Below, piece by piece: positions 34,743 to 45,186 of a stretch of 64,000 nt of DNA. The DNA is taken from assembly GCA_964615935.1 (NCBI GenBank), contig CAZTTG010000024.1, positions 1 to 64,000 on the forward strand, written 5' to 3'. Origin of the DNA: CAZTTG01 sp964615935. GTDB lineage: Bacteria; Planctomycetota; UBA1135; GCA-002686595. Made by a program: the position numbers and the translations under genes. Under the pieces are notes generated by a model. That model ran no database searches. It saw only the letters and a program-made list of their open reading frames with translations, and had not been told where the DNA came from. Position 1 is the stretch's first letter. The number at the start of each line of letters is the position of its first letter.

Positions 34743-35981
34743 TCAGGGAGTGATCTCGAGGAGCTGGGCGGCGGCGGCGTCGAGGACGTAGAGCGTACCC
34801 GAGGGAGTCCGGGTCAGGGAGTGCACGCCGCCCGGGGTGAAGTGGCCGCCCGCCGCCACGGCGGCGTTGCAGTCCGCGTACAGGGGGCAGTCGACCTCGT
34901 CCGCCGCGCCCGTCATCCGCCGCAGGATCCCGGCCGGGTCGGGGAGGCCGCCGTCCCCGGAGTCGATCCAGTAGGTGTCGTCCCCGCTGGTCTTCAGCGG
35001 GGAGAGGGGAGCGTACAGGCTGGCCAGCTCGCCGCTGCCCCCGATCGTGGCCGGCATCCCGTCTCCCGCCCGCGTGCTCACCGTTCCCAGCAGCCCGAAG
35101 AAGGTGGGCAGCCCCAGGACCAGCTGGCGCAGGCGGTGTCCGCCGAGCAGGGCGGCGCCGGTCTCGCTGATCAGGAGCCGGCCTCCGCAGGTGAGAGTCA
35201 GGCCCACGGGGGTGTCGAAGCCGACTGCGCCCAGGTCCCCGTCCCGGTAGAAGGGGGCGCCGGTGCCGGCGACCGTGCTCACCGCCCCGCCCTGGAAGGC
35301 GCGGATGGCGTGGTTGCCGGGGTCGGCGATGAAGACCAGCGGGTTCGCGCCCGCGGTCGGGCAGAGCTGCGACGGCCGGTCCAGGTGGAAGCGCGAGGCC
35401 CCCGGCACCCCCACCGCCGGGCCGTCGGCGAAGCCGGGCGCCTCGTTGGGCTCTCCGATGAAGGGGAAGACCGTGTCGGGCGTGACGCGGTCCACCGCCA
35501 GGAAGCAGTTGGAGGTGAGGTCCGCGACCAGGAGGAGCTCGGCGTCGTACACGGCCACCCCCGAGATCCGCGCCGGGTTGGCGACCCCGAAGCTCGCGAG
35601 CAGGACGTCGATGACACCCGGCGCCACCAGCTCCGACTCGACCGGCGCGGGGCCCGAGACGTCGATCTCGACCACCTGCCCGCCCTGACCGGTGGCGTAC
35701 AGGACCTCGGCGTCGGCCGCGGCCACCACCTGGCTGATGTCCGAGATCTGGAGCACGTTCAGCACCAGGGGCACGGTGCAGGCCCGCAGGCAGCCCCCGC
35801 TGAAGACCACGTCGGCCGCGGTGCAGCCGTGGGCGCCCACCGTCGACGGAAACAGCTCGAGGCCCGCGGGAGCCGACTCGCTCGAGTTGCGGCATCCGGC
35901 CGCGGCCAGCACCAGGGCCAGGGCCGCGACCGCCGCCCGCCTCGCCCGGCCCCCATTCCGGTTCCGCCTGCTCTTCTTCAT
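34743..35981 (-). CDS. NHL/SMP-30-like beta-propeller lipoprotein
   Basis: 412-residue exported lipoprotein: an Arg-rich N-region, hydrophobic helix and lipobox AAAGC (about residue 30). Mature sequence consists of beta-propeller repeats of NHL type, for example VFIADPGNHAIRAFQGG, VSTVAGTGAPFYRDGD and LYVLDAAAAQLLEIT; several Cys residues (HGCTAAD, GGCLRAC) may form disulfides. Such propellers usually bind protein or sugar rather than catalyse. It is the first gene of the glycosyltransferase run, 41 bases upstream of the next, and diverges from the DUF3857 gene. The ATG at 35981 gives the signal peptide directly. Confidence 0.75.
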   Translation of the reverse strand: MKKSRRNRNGGRARRAAVAALALVLAAAGCRNSSESAPAGLELFPSTVGAHGCTAADVVFSGGCLRACTVPLVLNVLQISDISQVVAAADAEVLYATGQGGQVVEIDVSGPAPVESELVAPGVIDVLLASFGVANPARISGVAVYDAELLLVADLTSNCFLAVDRVTPDTVFPFIGEPNEAPGFADGPAVGVPGASRFHLDRPSQLCPTAGANPLVFIADPGNHAIRAFQGGAVSTVAGTGAPFYRDGDLGAVGFDTPVGLTLTCGGRLLISETGAALLGGHRLRQLVLGLPTFFGLLGTVSTRAGDGMPATIGGSGELASLYAPLSPLKTSGDDTYWIDSGDGGLPDPAGILRRMTGAADEVDCPLYADCNAAVAAGGHFTPGGVHSLTRTPSGTLYVLDAAAAQLLEITP

Positions 35982-36143
35982 GGGTGCGATTCTCCCCGGC
36001 CGGCGCGGAGACCTCAAGGCCCGATGACGGGCAGACCGCTGGCGGGCCCCCCGCTGCCGCCGCGCGCCGGGCGGGCGGGCGGCTCCGCCGGGAGGCCCCT
36101 GGGCTCGCTCCGCTCGAAAGCCGGGCCGCGCCGCCTGGCGCAG

Positions 36144-36172
36144 TTGACGGTGCCGCGCTCCGGCCCGATAAC
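36144..36172 (+). promoter_or_regulatory. Sigma-70-type promoter upstream of the DUF3857 gene
   Basis: TTGACG (36144-36149), a 17-base spacer and GATAAC (36167-36172) form a near-consensus -35/-10 pair with ideal spacing. It lies 46 bases upstream of the ATG at 36219, in the 237-base divergent gap between the NHL lipoprotein and the DUF3857 operon. It points into the DUF3857 genes. GGAG at about 36210-36213 is a plausible ribosome-binding site. Confidence 0.6.
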
Positions 36173-36218
36173 TGTCGGTCCGACCTTCGAGCCGGAACCG
36201 CCCTTTCACGGAGTGAAC

Positions 36219-38249
36219 ATGGACGACAAGCACCTCAGATGGGCCGCGAGGATCGCCGCCCCGATCCTGGCCCTGGTGGCCGCCCCCGCCGGGCTCGGCC
36301 AGGAGCCCGCGGCCCCGCAGAGCGACGGGGAGCTCCGCGAGCTGATCGCCGAGGCCGGCTCCCAGGCCGACAACGGAGGGGCCCACGTCGTCACCGTGCT
36401 CTGGCGCACCCGGGTCGAGGTGGAGAACTCGGGCCTGGGGCACATCCACAACCGCGAGGTGATCAAGTGCCTGTCGGAGCGGGGAGCGGCGGAGCTGGCG
36501 CGGATCCGCCTGGACTTCGACCCCGCCTCCAACCTGGTCGAGGTGCGCACCCTGCGGATCCTGCGGGCCGACGGCGTCGTCCAGGAGCTACCCCTCACGG
36601 GGGTCGACCTTCCCCAGCCCCAGCACGGGATCTACTGGGGCGCCCAGATGAAGCTGGTCCCGCTGCCCCGGCTGAACGTCGGGGACGCGGTGGAGATCCG
36701 GACCTACATGAAGGGCTTCCTCATCGCCTACCTGGAGGAGCTCGAGGGCGCGGCCCACGGCGCGGGCGCACAGGGGGACGAGCGCTACATCCCGCCCATG
36801 CGGGGTCACTTCTACGACGTGGTGTACTTCCATCGGGACCATCCGGTGAAGTGCCGCCACTACACGGTGGTCACCCCCCGCGACAAGCCGGTGCAGTTCG
36901 AGATCTACAACGGCGAGGCGCAGAGCTACGTCAGCTACGACGACGAGCACCTGATCTACCGCTTCTGGCGGCGGGACCAGCCGGCCTACCGGCAGGAGAC
37001 GCGGGCGGTGGACGCTCCCGACGTGATGACCAAGGTGGTCCTGGCCACGGTCCCCGACTGGCCGGCGAAGTCGCGCTGGTTCTGCCAGGTCAACGCCGGG
37101 CAGTTCGAGGCCAACGCCGCCATCCGCGCCAAGGTGGCCGAGATCACCCGCGGCCTCTCCACCGACGAGGAGAAGATCGCCGCCATCGTCCACTGGTCGG
37201 CCGACGAGATCCGCTACTCCGGGGTCTCGATGGGCAAGGGCGAGGGCTACACCCTGCACCCCGGCCCGATGATCTTCCACAACCGCTCGGGCGTGTGCAA
37301 GGACAAGGCGGGCATCGCCATCACCATGCTGCGCGCCGCCGGCTACACCGCCTGGCCGGCGATGACCATGGCCGGCTCTCGCGTCGAGAGGGTCCCCGCG
37401 GACCAGTTCAACCACTGCGTGGTGGCCTTGCAGCGAGACGACGGCAGCTTCCTGATGCTGGACCCGACCTGGGTGGTCTTCTCGCCCGAGGAGTGGTCCA
37501 GCGCCGAGGGGGAGCAGAACTTCGTGATCGGGACCCCCGAGGGGCTGGAGCTGATGCAGACGCCCTCCTTCGACCCGGTCGACAACCAGCTCCAGATCGA
37601 GGCCACCGCGGCCCTCGACGAGCGCGGCAACCTCACCGGGACCGTGATCTTCTCCGGGCGGGGCTACGCCGACCAGCGGCTGCGCCGGGAGCTGGCGCAC
37701 AACACCACCTCGCGGGACCGCCAAGCCTGGTTCCAGGAGCAGATCGGCCACATCGCCCCGGGCGCCCGGGTCGGGCGCGTGGACGTCACCTACGCCGAGA
37801 TCCGGGACGTCACCACCCCCGTCCGCTACGAGGTCCACTACCGCATCCCCGGCTTCGCCATGGTCAGCGGCGATCGGATGTACTTCTCGCCGCCCACGGC
37901 GCGGCACCTCATCACCCGCCCCAGCCTGGCGCCCTACCTGGAGTGCGCGGGGCCCGCGGAGCGGACGCAGAACCTGCTCCTGTGGGCCCCCAGGATGCGG
38001 AGCGTCACCGAGACGATCGCGCTGCCCACCGCCTTTCGCCCGATCCGGCTGCCCGAAGACCGGCGCATCGACGGCGAGGTGGCCTCTCTGGACACCCGCC
38101 TGGAGCCTCGCGCCAACGGGCTCCGGTACACCTACCGACTGATGATCAAGCGCCGTGAAATCCCGGTGGAGAGCTACGGCGCGTTCCGCGAGGTGGTCCA
38201 GGAGGCCCTGGCCCTGCCCGACGACCTGATCGTCCTGGAGAGGAGGTAG
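36219..38249 (+). CDS. DUF3857 and transglutaminase-like domain protein, triad intact
   Basis: 676-residue exported protein: signal peptide (about 1-28, ending GLGQ), DUF3857 domain (about 50-290) and transglutaminase-like domain (about 300-430). The papain-like catalytic triad is present: Cys360 in GVCKDKAG, His399 in FNHCVVAL and Asp415 in LDPTW. The C-terminal 250 residues are a beta-rich domain ending in LPDDLIVLERR. These proteins are thought to act as secreted cysteine peptidases or amide-bond enzymes; the substrate is unknown. The ATG at 36219 is preceded by a good promoter and SD. Followed after 2 bases by a paralogue that has lost the catalytic Cys. Confidence 0.85.
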   Translation: MDDKHLRWAARIAAPILALVAAPAGLGQEPAAPQSDGELRELIAEAGSQADNGGAHVVTVLWRTRVEVENSGLGHIHNREVIKCLSERGAAELARIRLDFDPASNLVEVRTLRILRADGVVQELPLTGVDLPQPQHGIYWGAQMKLVPLPRLNVGDAVEIRTYMKGFLIAYLEELEGAAHGAGAQGDERYIPPMRGHFYDVVYFHRDHPVKCRHYTVVTPRDKPVQFEIYNGEAQSYVSYDDEHLIYRFWRRDQPAYRQETRAVDAPDVMTKVVLATVPDWPAKSRWFCQVNAGQFEANAAIRAKVAEITRGLSTDEEKIAAIVHWSADEIRYSGVSMGKGEGYTLHPGPMIFHNRSGVCKDKAGIAITMLRAAGYTAWPAMTMAGSRVERVPADQFNHCVVALQRDDGSFLMLDPTWVVFSPEEWSSAEGEQNFVIGTPEGLELMQTPSFDPVDNQLQIEATAALDERGNLTGTVIFSGRGYADQRLRRELAHNTTSRDRQAWFQEQIGHIAPGARVGRVDVTYAEIRDVTTPVRYEVHYRIPGFAMVSGDRMYFSPPTARHLITRPSLAPYLECAGPAERTQNLLLWAPRMRSVTETIALPTAFRPIRLPEDRRIDGEVASLDTRLEPRANGLRYTYRLMIKRREIPVESYGAFREVVQEALALPDDLIVLERR

Positions 38250-38251
38250 CC

Positions 38252-40144
38252 ATGCGCCGTTCGATCCCGATCTCGATCCTGATCCTCTTCGCGGCGGCGG
38301 CCCCGGCGGCCGTGGCCCAGGCGCCCGACCACGTCGCGAGCGCTCCCGGCACGGAGCGCCATCCCGACGACGACGGGCTGATCGTCCGCCAGGCGATCCG
38401 AGTCTCGCTCGGCGCCGACGGTCGGGTGGAGCGCCGCGTGGAGAGCGCCCTGAAGATGCTCACGGCCTACCTGCCGCGGCACGACCACTACGATCCGCGG
38501 ATCCCGTGGAACGACGCCCGATCGACGCTGCGCCTCGATCGCATCCGGACCTGGATGGCCGATGGCACGCTCGTCGACGCCCAGGCGAACTCCGTGGTCC
38601 CGAACACGGCCGACGAGCTCGCGTGGGCCGTGCCCTACGCCCACATGCGCCAGAAGGTGGTCGCCCACGTGGGGGTGGAGCACGGAGCCACCTCGGAGCT
38701 GGCCTACACCATCGCGGACCGCCGGGCCTGGGACGACCCCTTCCAGGGCGTGCTCGACCTGCAGGGACTGCTGCCGATCCTGGAGCAGGAGATCACCATC
38801 GAGGTGCCCGAGGGGACTCCGCTCCGGATCGCGGGGATCGGCTGCGAGCTCGAGCCGGAGGTCGAGAGCGCCGACGGGAGGACCACCTACACCGTCCGCC
38901 GGAAGGACGTGCCGGCGGTCAACCCGTCCGAGCTCTCCGGGGATCAGCGGGTTCACGACCGGCTGGCGTGGTCCGTCCTCGGGAGCTGGGAGCACGCCGC
39001 CCGGCTGCTCGCGGCCCGGTGCGAGGAGGCCATTCGGGTCGACGAGACCGTCGAGAGCCGGGCCCGGGACCTCGCCAGGGGGCTCCTGCTGCCGGAGGAG
39101 CGGATCGGCAGGCTTCACGACTTCGTCGTCGAGGGCCTGCGAACCGTGGACTGGCCGATCGCCGACTTCGCCCTCGAGATGAGGCGGTCGGGGGCCGTCC
39201 TGGACAGCAGCGTGGGCCATCCCCTGGACAAGGCCGTCCTCCTGCTGGCTCTCCTGCGAGCGGAGGGATTCGACTCCCGGATCGCCCTGGCCTCCGCGGA
39301 TCCGCTGATCGCCGAGGGCGTGGCCGCGTGGGATCAGCTCGATCGCGTCTGGGTGCGCGTGCGCTTCGACGGGAGGGAGCTCTGGCTCGATCCGACGGCT
39401 TCGGCCGACGAGCGCAACCGCCTCCACCTCGCGGGGCTTCCGGTCCTGGTGCTGGACTGGCCGAGGTCCGATCTGGTGGTGTTGCCCGAGCTCTCCGCCG
39501 AGGAGAACGGCGCCGCGCTGCGGATCACGGCCGCGCTCGAGCCCCACGGGGATGCGCTGGCCCTCTCGGGTACCGCGGACCTCGATCTGTTCGCCCGCTA
39601 CAACCCGATGGCGGCCTATGATCGCACGGCCAACCGCCAGGCCGCGGTGGCCCGGGGGGTGGTCGGCGCCCTGGGTCGGGCCGCGGTGGACGAGGTGTTC
39701 GTCGCCAGGCAGAGCGACCGCCTGAGCTCGATGAGGGTCGAGTTTTCGGGCGGGGAGATCCCGGTACCACGCCACGGTCTGGTGCGGCTGAGCCTGCCCC
39801 GAGTGCCCGGCGGCGTCACCGCTTCGGAGCTCCAGCTCCACCGGAGAACCCGCACGGCCCCGCTGCGGCTCCCCCGAGGACCGGCGACGGAGACGGTGCA
39901 GGTGGACCTGAGCCTGCCCGAGGGCTTCGAGCTGGTCTACGCCCCCGCGGAGACCGCGATCCTCTTCTCGGTGGGGAGTCTCACCCGCAGCGTCGAGCTG
40001 GAGGGCCGGACCTTGCGGTGCAGGACGCGGATCTCGCTCGAGAGCGCCGAGGTGCCGCCCGGATCCTACCCCGAGCTGCGCGAGATGATCGCCGCCCTGG
40101 AGAGCGAGGCCGCGAGCACCATCCTTCTGCGCCGGGTGGACTGA
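38252..40144 (+). CDS. DUF3857 and transglutaminase-like paralogue, catalytically dead
   Basis: 630-residue paralogue of the upstream protein with signal peptide (about 1-22, ending AVAQ), a DUF3857-like domain and a transglutaminase-like fold. The active-site segment reads VGHPLDKAVLLLALLRAEGF; aligned to GVCKDKAGIAITMLRAAGY, the catalytic Cys is Pro324 and the His block (FNHCVVAL) is replaced by LDRVWVRV. The Asp block LDPT is kept. The fold is probably conserved but the usual chemistry is not possible. It starts 2 bases after its active relative, and the pair may form a complex. Convergent with spoVR. Confidence 0.8.
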   Translation: MRRSIPISILILFAAAAPAAVAQAPDHVASAPGTERHPDDDGLIVRQAIRVSLGADGRVERRVESALKMLTAYLPRHDHYDPRIPWNDARSTLRLDRIRTWMADGTLVDAQANSVVPNTADELAWAVPYAHMRQKVVAHVGVEHGATSELAYTIADRRAWDDPFQGVLDLQGLLPILEQEITIEVPEGTPLRIAGIGCELEPEVESADGRTTYTVRRKDVPAVNPSELSGDQRVHDRLAWSVLGSWEHAARLLAARCEEAIRVDETVESRARDLARGLLLPEERIGRLHDFVVEGLRTVDWPIADFALEMRRSGAVLDSSVGHPLDKAVLLLALLRAEGFDSRIALASADPLIAEGVAAWDQLDRVWVRVRFDGRELWLDPTASADERNRLHLAGLPVLVLDWPRSDLVVLPELSAEENGAALRITAALEPHGDALALSGTADLDLFARYNPMAAYDRTANRQAAVARGVVGALGRAAVDEVFVARQSDRLSSMRVEFSGGEIPVPRHGLVRLSLPRVPGGVTASELQLHRRTRTAPLRLPRGPATETVQVDLSLPEGFELVYAPAETAILFSVGSLTRSVELEGRTLRCRTRISLESAEVPPGSYPELREMIAALESEAASTILLRRVD

Positions 40145-40163
40145 GGACGCGCGGGGGGCCCTG

Positions 40164-41570
40164 TCAGGGGAGGGGCTCCCCCGGCTCCCGCCACGAGGCC
40201 ACCTTCTGGTCACCCGAGCTCTCGCAGCCCGACTCCGGCTGCGTCTCGAGCACGCTGATCTCCCCGTCCTCGCAGCGCAGCCGCCGACCCTGCCCCTCCT
40301 CCAGGGTGGCCAGCTCCACCGGACCGCCCCAGACGGCCGACAGGTTGCGCAGGGAGTCCCCCGCCGCCGCCAGCTGCAGGTCCCGCCCGTCGTGGCGGTG
40401 CACCAGGGCGAGTCCCCCGCCCCCCTCGCCGTCGACCCCGACCAGCTCGATCTGGGGCAGCCCCCCCCACGACAGGTCCTGCAGCAGCCGCTCCTTGACC
40501 TTGCGCCAGTCGCGGTCCAGCACCTCGGTCCGGCCGCTGCGCGGGTTGCGGCCGAAGAGGAAGAGCTCGTTCCGCGCGCAGAAGCCCTCATCGAAGAGCT
40601 CGTCGATGAGGCTGGCGTCGTTGTGCACCCGCCGCAGGCGGAAGAGATCCAGCTCGCGCTCCGCGGCATAGCGGTACAGCTCGATGCCCAGCTTGTAGGG
40701 ATTGAGCTGCCCGGGGGCCTGGACCGTGGCCGAGCTGTGGCGGTCGGCGAACTCGACCACCTCCGAGGGCAGGAGCAGCCCGCCCGTGAGCAGGCGGCTG
40801 TGCCAGTAGGAGGCCCAGCCCTCGTTGGCGATCTTGGTCATCCGCTGGGGCTGGAAGTAGTAGGCCTCCCCGCGCACGATGCGCACCACGTCCCGCTGCC
40901 ACTCCTCCAGGCGCCCGTGCTCCATCACGTAGCCCAGCACGTCGTGGGTGGGCAGCCGCGCCGGCCGGGCCGGACCGTCCTCCCCCACTCCGCCGGCCCC
41001 CGGGGGCGCCGCCCCGGAGAGCTCCGGCCGCAGGCTCGCGCGCAGCGAGAGGTAGGGATCGATCAGGTTGTCGATCGACAGCACCCGGTCCAGGAACTGC
41101 TCCACCGGCTCCCGCCCCAGCTTGTCGATGTAGCGCCGGATGCGCGTGCTGAAGGCGGCCATGGTGTCCAGCATCCGGCGATCGGTGGCCTGGAACCAGC
41201 AGTTGTGGGTGAAGAAGTCGGCGTGCGCGAAGACGTGCGCCATCACCAGCTTCTGCTCCAGGGCCGTGTTGGAGCCCACCAGGTAGGCATAGACGGGGTC
41301 GTTGTTGATGACCAGCTCGTAGATCTTGGACAGGCCGTACTCATACCCCTTGTCCAGCCGCTCGAACTCCATGCCGAAGCGCCAGGAGGGGTAGCGCACC
41401 GGGAAGCCGCCATAGGCCGCCACCCCGTTCACGCGCCGCGAATCAAGCAGCACGAAGACCACCTCGGGGAAGTCCAGCCCGCTGGCGCGGGCGACCGCCT
41501 CGATGTGCGCCGCTTGGGCCCTCAACTCGGGGGGCAGCGACTGCTGAAACTCGAAGGCGTTCCCGTCCAT
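40164..41570 (-). CDS. spoVR: SpoVR family protein
   Basis: 468-residue SpoVR-family protein; the family is named for a Bacillus cortex-formation gene but is common in non-sporulators such as E. coli (YcgB), with unknown biochemistry. Family features are clear: MEFERLDKGYEYGLSKIYELVINNDP, VMAHVFAHADFFTHN (His pairs) and the IANEGWASYWHSRLL block, then NPYKLGIELYRY. The C-terminal 100 residues are more variable. It is the third gene of a prkA-yeaH-spoVR cluster, 3 bases after yeaH. Convergent with the DUF3857 operon. Confidence 0.93.
   Translation of the reverse strand: MDGNAFEFQQSLPPELRAQAAHIEAVARASGLDFPEVVFVLLDSRRVNGVAAYGGFPVRYPSWRFGMEFERLDKGYEYGLSKIYELVINNDPVYAYLVGSNTALEQKLVMAHVFAHADFFTHNCWFQATDRRMLDTMAAFSTRIRRYIDKLGREPVEQFLDRVLSIDNLIDPYLSLRASLRPELSGAAPPGAGGVGEDGPARPARLPTHDVLGYVMEHGRLEEWQRDVVRIVRGEAYYFQPQRMTKIANEGWASYWHSRLLTGGLLLPSEVVEFADRHSSATVQAPGQLNPYKLGIELYRYAAERELDLFRLRRVHNDASLIDELFDEGFCARNELFLFGRNPRSGRTEVLDRDWRKVKERLLQDLSWGGLPQIELVGVDGEGGGGLALVHRHDGRDLQLAAAGDSLRNLSAVWGGPVELATLEEGQGRRLRCEDGEISVLETQPESGCESSGDQKVASWREPGEPLP
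40167..40181. terminator. Possible bidirectional hairpin between convergent genes
   Basis: GGGGAG, a 3-base loop and CTCCCC form a perfect 6-bp stem at 40167-40181, 23 bases past the DUF3857 paralogue's stop and overlapping the end of spoVR on the other strand. There is no U-tract on either side, so intrinsic termination is uncertain. Confidence 0.3.
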
Positions 41571-41573
41571 GCC

Positions 41574-42680
41574 TCAGCGCCCCGCCCCCAGGAAGGTCCG
41601 GATGGCCTCCGGGATGTCGCCGCGCTCGGTCACGGAGGCGGTGACCACGTTCTCCTCGCGCCCCAGCGCCTCGTCCAGGTCCTTCTTGAACTGACCCGAG
41701 CCGTAGGCGCTCTTGACCTGCCCATAGCAGAACTGGTTCACCCGCGGCAGGATCTCGTCCCGCAGCAGACTCACGCAGCGCTCGGTGTCCCGCGCCGACC
41801 AGTTGTCGCCGTCCGAGTAGTGGAAGGGGTAGATGTTCCAGTCGTCCGGCCGGTACTTCTCGGTGATCAGCTTCAGGCACAGCTCATAGGCCGAGGAGAT
41901 CTTGGTGCCCCCGGACTCGCGCAGGTGGAAGAAGGTGTCCTGCTCGACCACCTTGGCCACGGCGTCGTGGACCAGGTACACCACCTCCAGGTTGCGGTAC
42001 TGGCTGCGCAGCCAGGTGTCGATCCAGAAGGCCTTGATGCGCACGATGTCCTTCTGCTCGCGCCCCATCGAGCCGGAGACGTCCATCATGTGGAAGATCA
42101 CCGCCGAGGACTCCGGCTGGGGACAGGCCTTGCGGCTGCGATAGCGCATGTCCTCGCGGATGGGCACCACCCGCGGATCGTCGGCGTCCCACTGGCCGGA
42201 GGCGATGGTGCGCTTGAGCGCGTACCGGTAGGTCCGTCGAAAATGGCGCAGCGAATCGGGCCCCGCCTGGCGGATGCTGGTGTAGCGCCCGCCCTCGGTG
42301 GCCACCTCACGGTTTCCCTTGGGCAGGATGTTGGGGAGCCCCAGCTCGCTGCCCAGCATCTCGGCCAGCTCGGCCAGCTCCACTTCGACCTCCAGGATGT
42401 GCTGGCCCTCCTGATCGCCGGCGGTCCCCTCGCCCTCGGCCTCGCCCTGGGCCCCCTTGACCGGATCGCCCTTGTCGCCCGGTCCCTGCCCCACACCCGA
42501 CTTCTGGTTCTCCCCGAAGCGGAAGCGCGGCAGCTCGATCTGGGGGATGGGCACCGAGACCACCTTCTCGCCGCGACGGGCGATCAGCTCGGAGGTCGAG
42601 AGGTACTTCTTCAGATCCTGGCGGATCTTGCCGCGCACGACCTCCCGGAAGCGGGCCCGATCGGCGTCGATGCGGAACAT
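41574..42680 (-). CDS. yeaH: YeaH/DUF444 family protein (VWA-like)
   Basis: 368-residue DUF444 protein, homologous to E. coli YeaH and Bacillus YhbH. The N-terminus (MFRIDADRARFREVVRGKI) is typical. A Gln/Gly-rich region (about 75-110) follows. The C-terminal half has a VWA-like fold with the metal site HMMDVSGSMGREQKD and then DTFFHLRESGGTKISSAYE. It functions with the PrkA kinase in stress adaptation in E. coli (YeaG-YeaH). It lies 13 bases downstream of prkA and 3 before spoVR, so the three are an operon. Confidence 0.93.
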   Translation of the reverse strand: MFRIDADRARFREVVRGKIRQDLKKYLSTSELIARRGEKVVSVPIPQIELPRFRFGENQKSGVGQGPGDKGDPVKGAQGEAEGEGTAGDQEGQHILEVEVELAELAEMLGSELGLPNILPKGNREVATEGGRYTSIRQAGPDSLRHFRRTYRYALKRTIASGQWDADDPRVVPIREDMRYRSRKACPQPESSAVIFHMMDVSGSMGREQKDIVRIKAFWIDTWLRSQYRNLEVVYLVHDAVAKVVEQDTFFHLRESGGTKISSAYELCLKLITEKYRPDDWNIYPFHYSDGDNWSARDTERCVSLLRDEILPRVNQFCYGQVKSAYGSGQFKKDLDEALGREENVVTASVTERGDIPEAIRTFLGAGR

Positions 42681-42693
42681 GTCCGGCTGGGCG

Positions 42694-44739
<2,046 letters not shown>

Positions 44740-45092
44740 GGCGAGGAGCGTGGTTGCGATCGACGTTCGACGTGCTATGCCGGGGACGACGGCTCTCGTC
44801 GATGTGATCGGGGGCGATCCCCACCCCCTTCGGCCCCCCTCGTTCCAGAACTGGAGCAAACGGGGCGCCTTCGAGGGGTGCGCCGGGCCCTGCCGAGTCC
44901 GAGGTCTCGCGAGGGGCTCAGCCCCCCCGGGACCGTGCCCGCCCTTCCGCGGGGCTACGGGGCCGCAGGGGGGGAGGGGGGGCTCAAAAACCACCGTAGG
45001 GGGGACCACACGATTTGACCCCAAAAAGTGTGGAAAAGTTAAGTTGTGAAAGTCATACAAAATGTTTCAAAGACATAAAGAAACATTGCGGG
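44740..45092. other. Intergenic region with an AT-rich island and two inverted repeats
   Basis: The 447 bases between divergent prkA and the M28 gene hold no gene that I can support. Most is G/C-rich, but about 45012-45090 is strikingly A/T-rich. It contains CCACAC/GTGTGG (45006-45011 and 45028-45033) and a perfect 8-bp inverted repeat AATGTTTC/GAAACATT (45061-45068 and 45080-45087) with an 11-base loop. The stretch ends at a 10-N gap. It could be a promoter/operator region for either gene, or foreign or misassembled sequence. I could not find a convincing -35/-10 pair. Confidence 0.6.
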
Positions 45093-45102
45093 NNNNNNNN
45101 NN
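45093..45102. other. Assembly gap (10 N)
   Basis: A run of 10 N directly after the AT-rich island and before the M28 gene. The short fixed length suggests a scaffolding join rather than a measured gap. Confidence 0.95.
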
Positions 45103-45186
45103 GCGAAAATCCCCCCTCCCGCGCCTCCCCGACCCCGGGGGCCCCCTGGAATGGAGTCCCTTGCCCCCCGGGGCTAAGATCCACCC

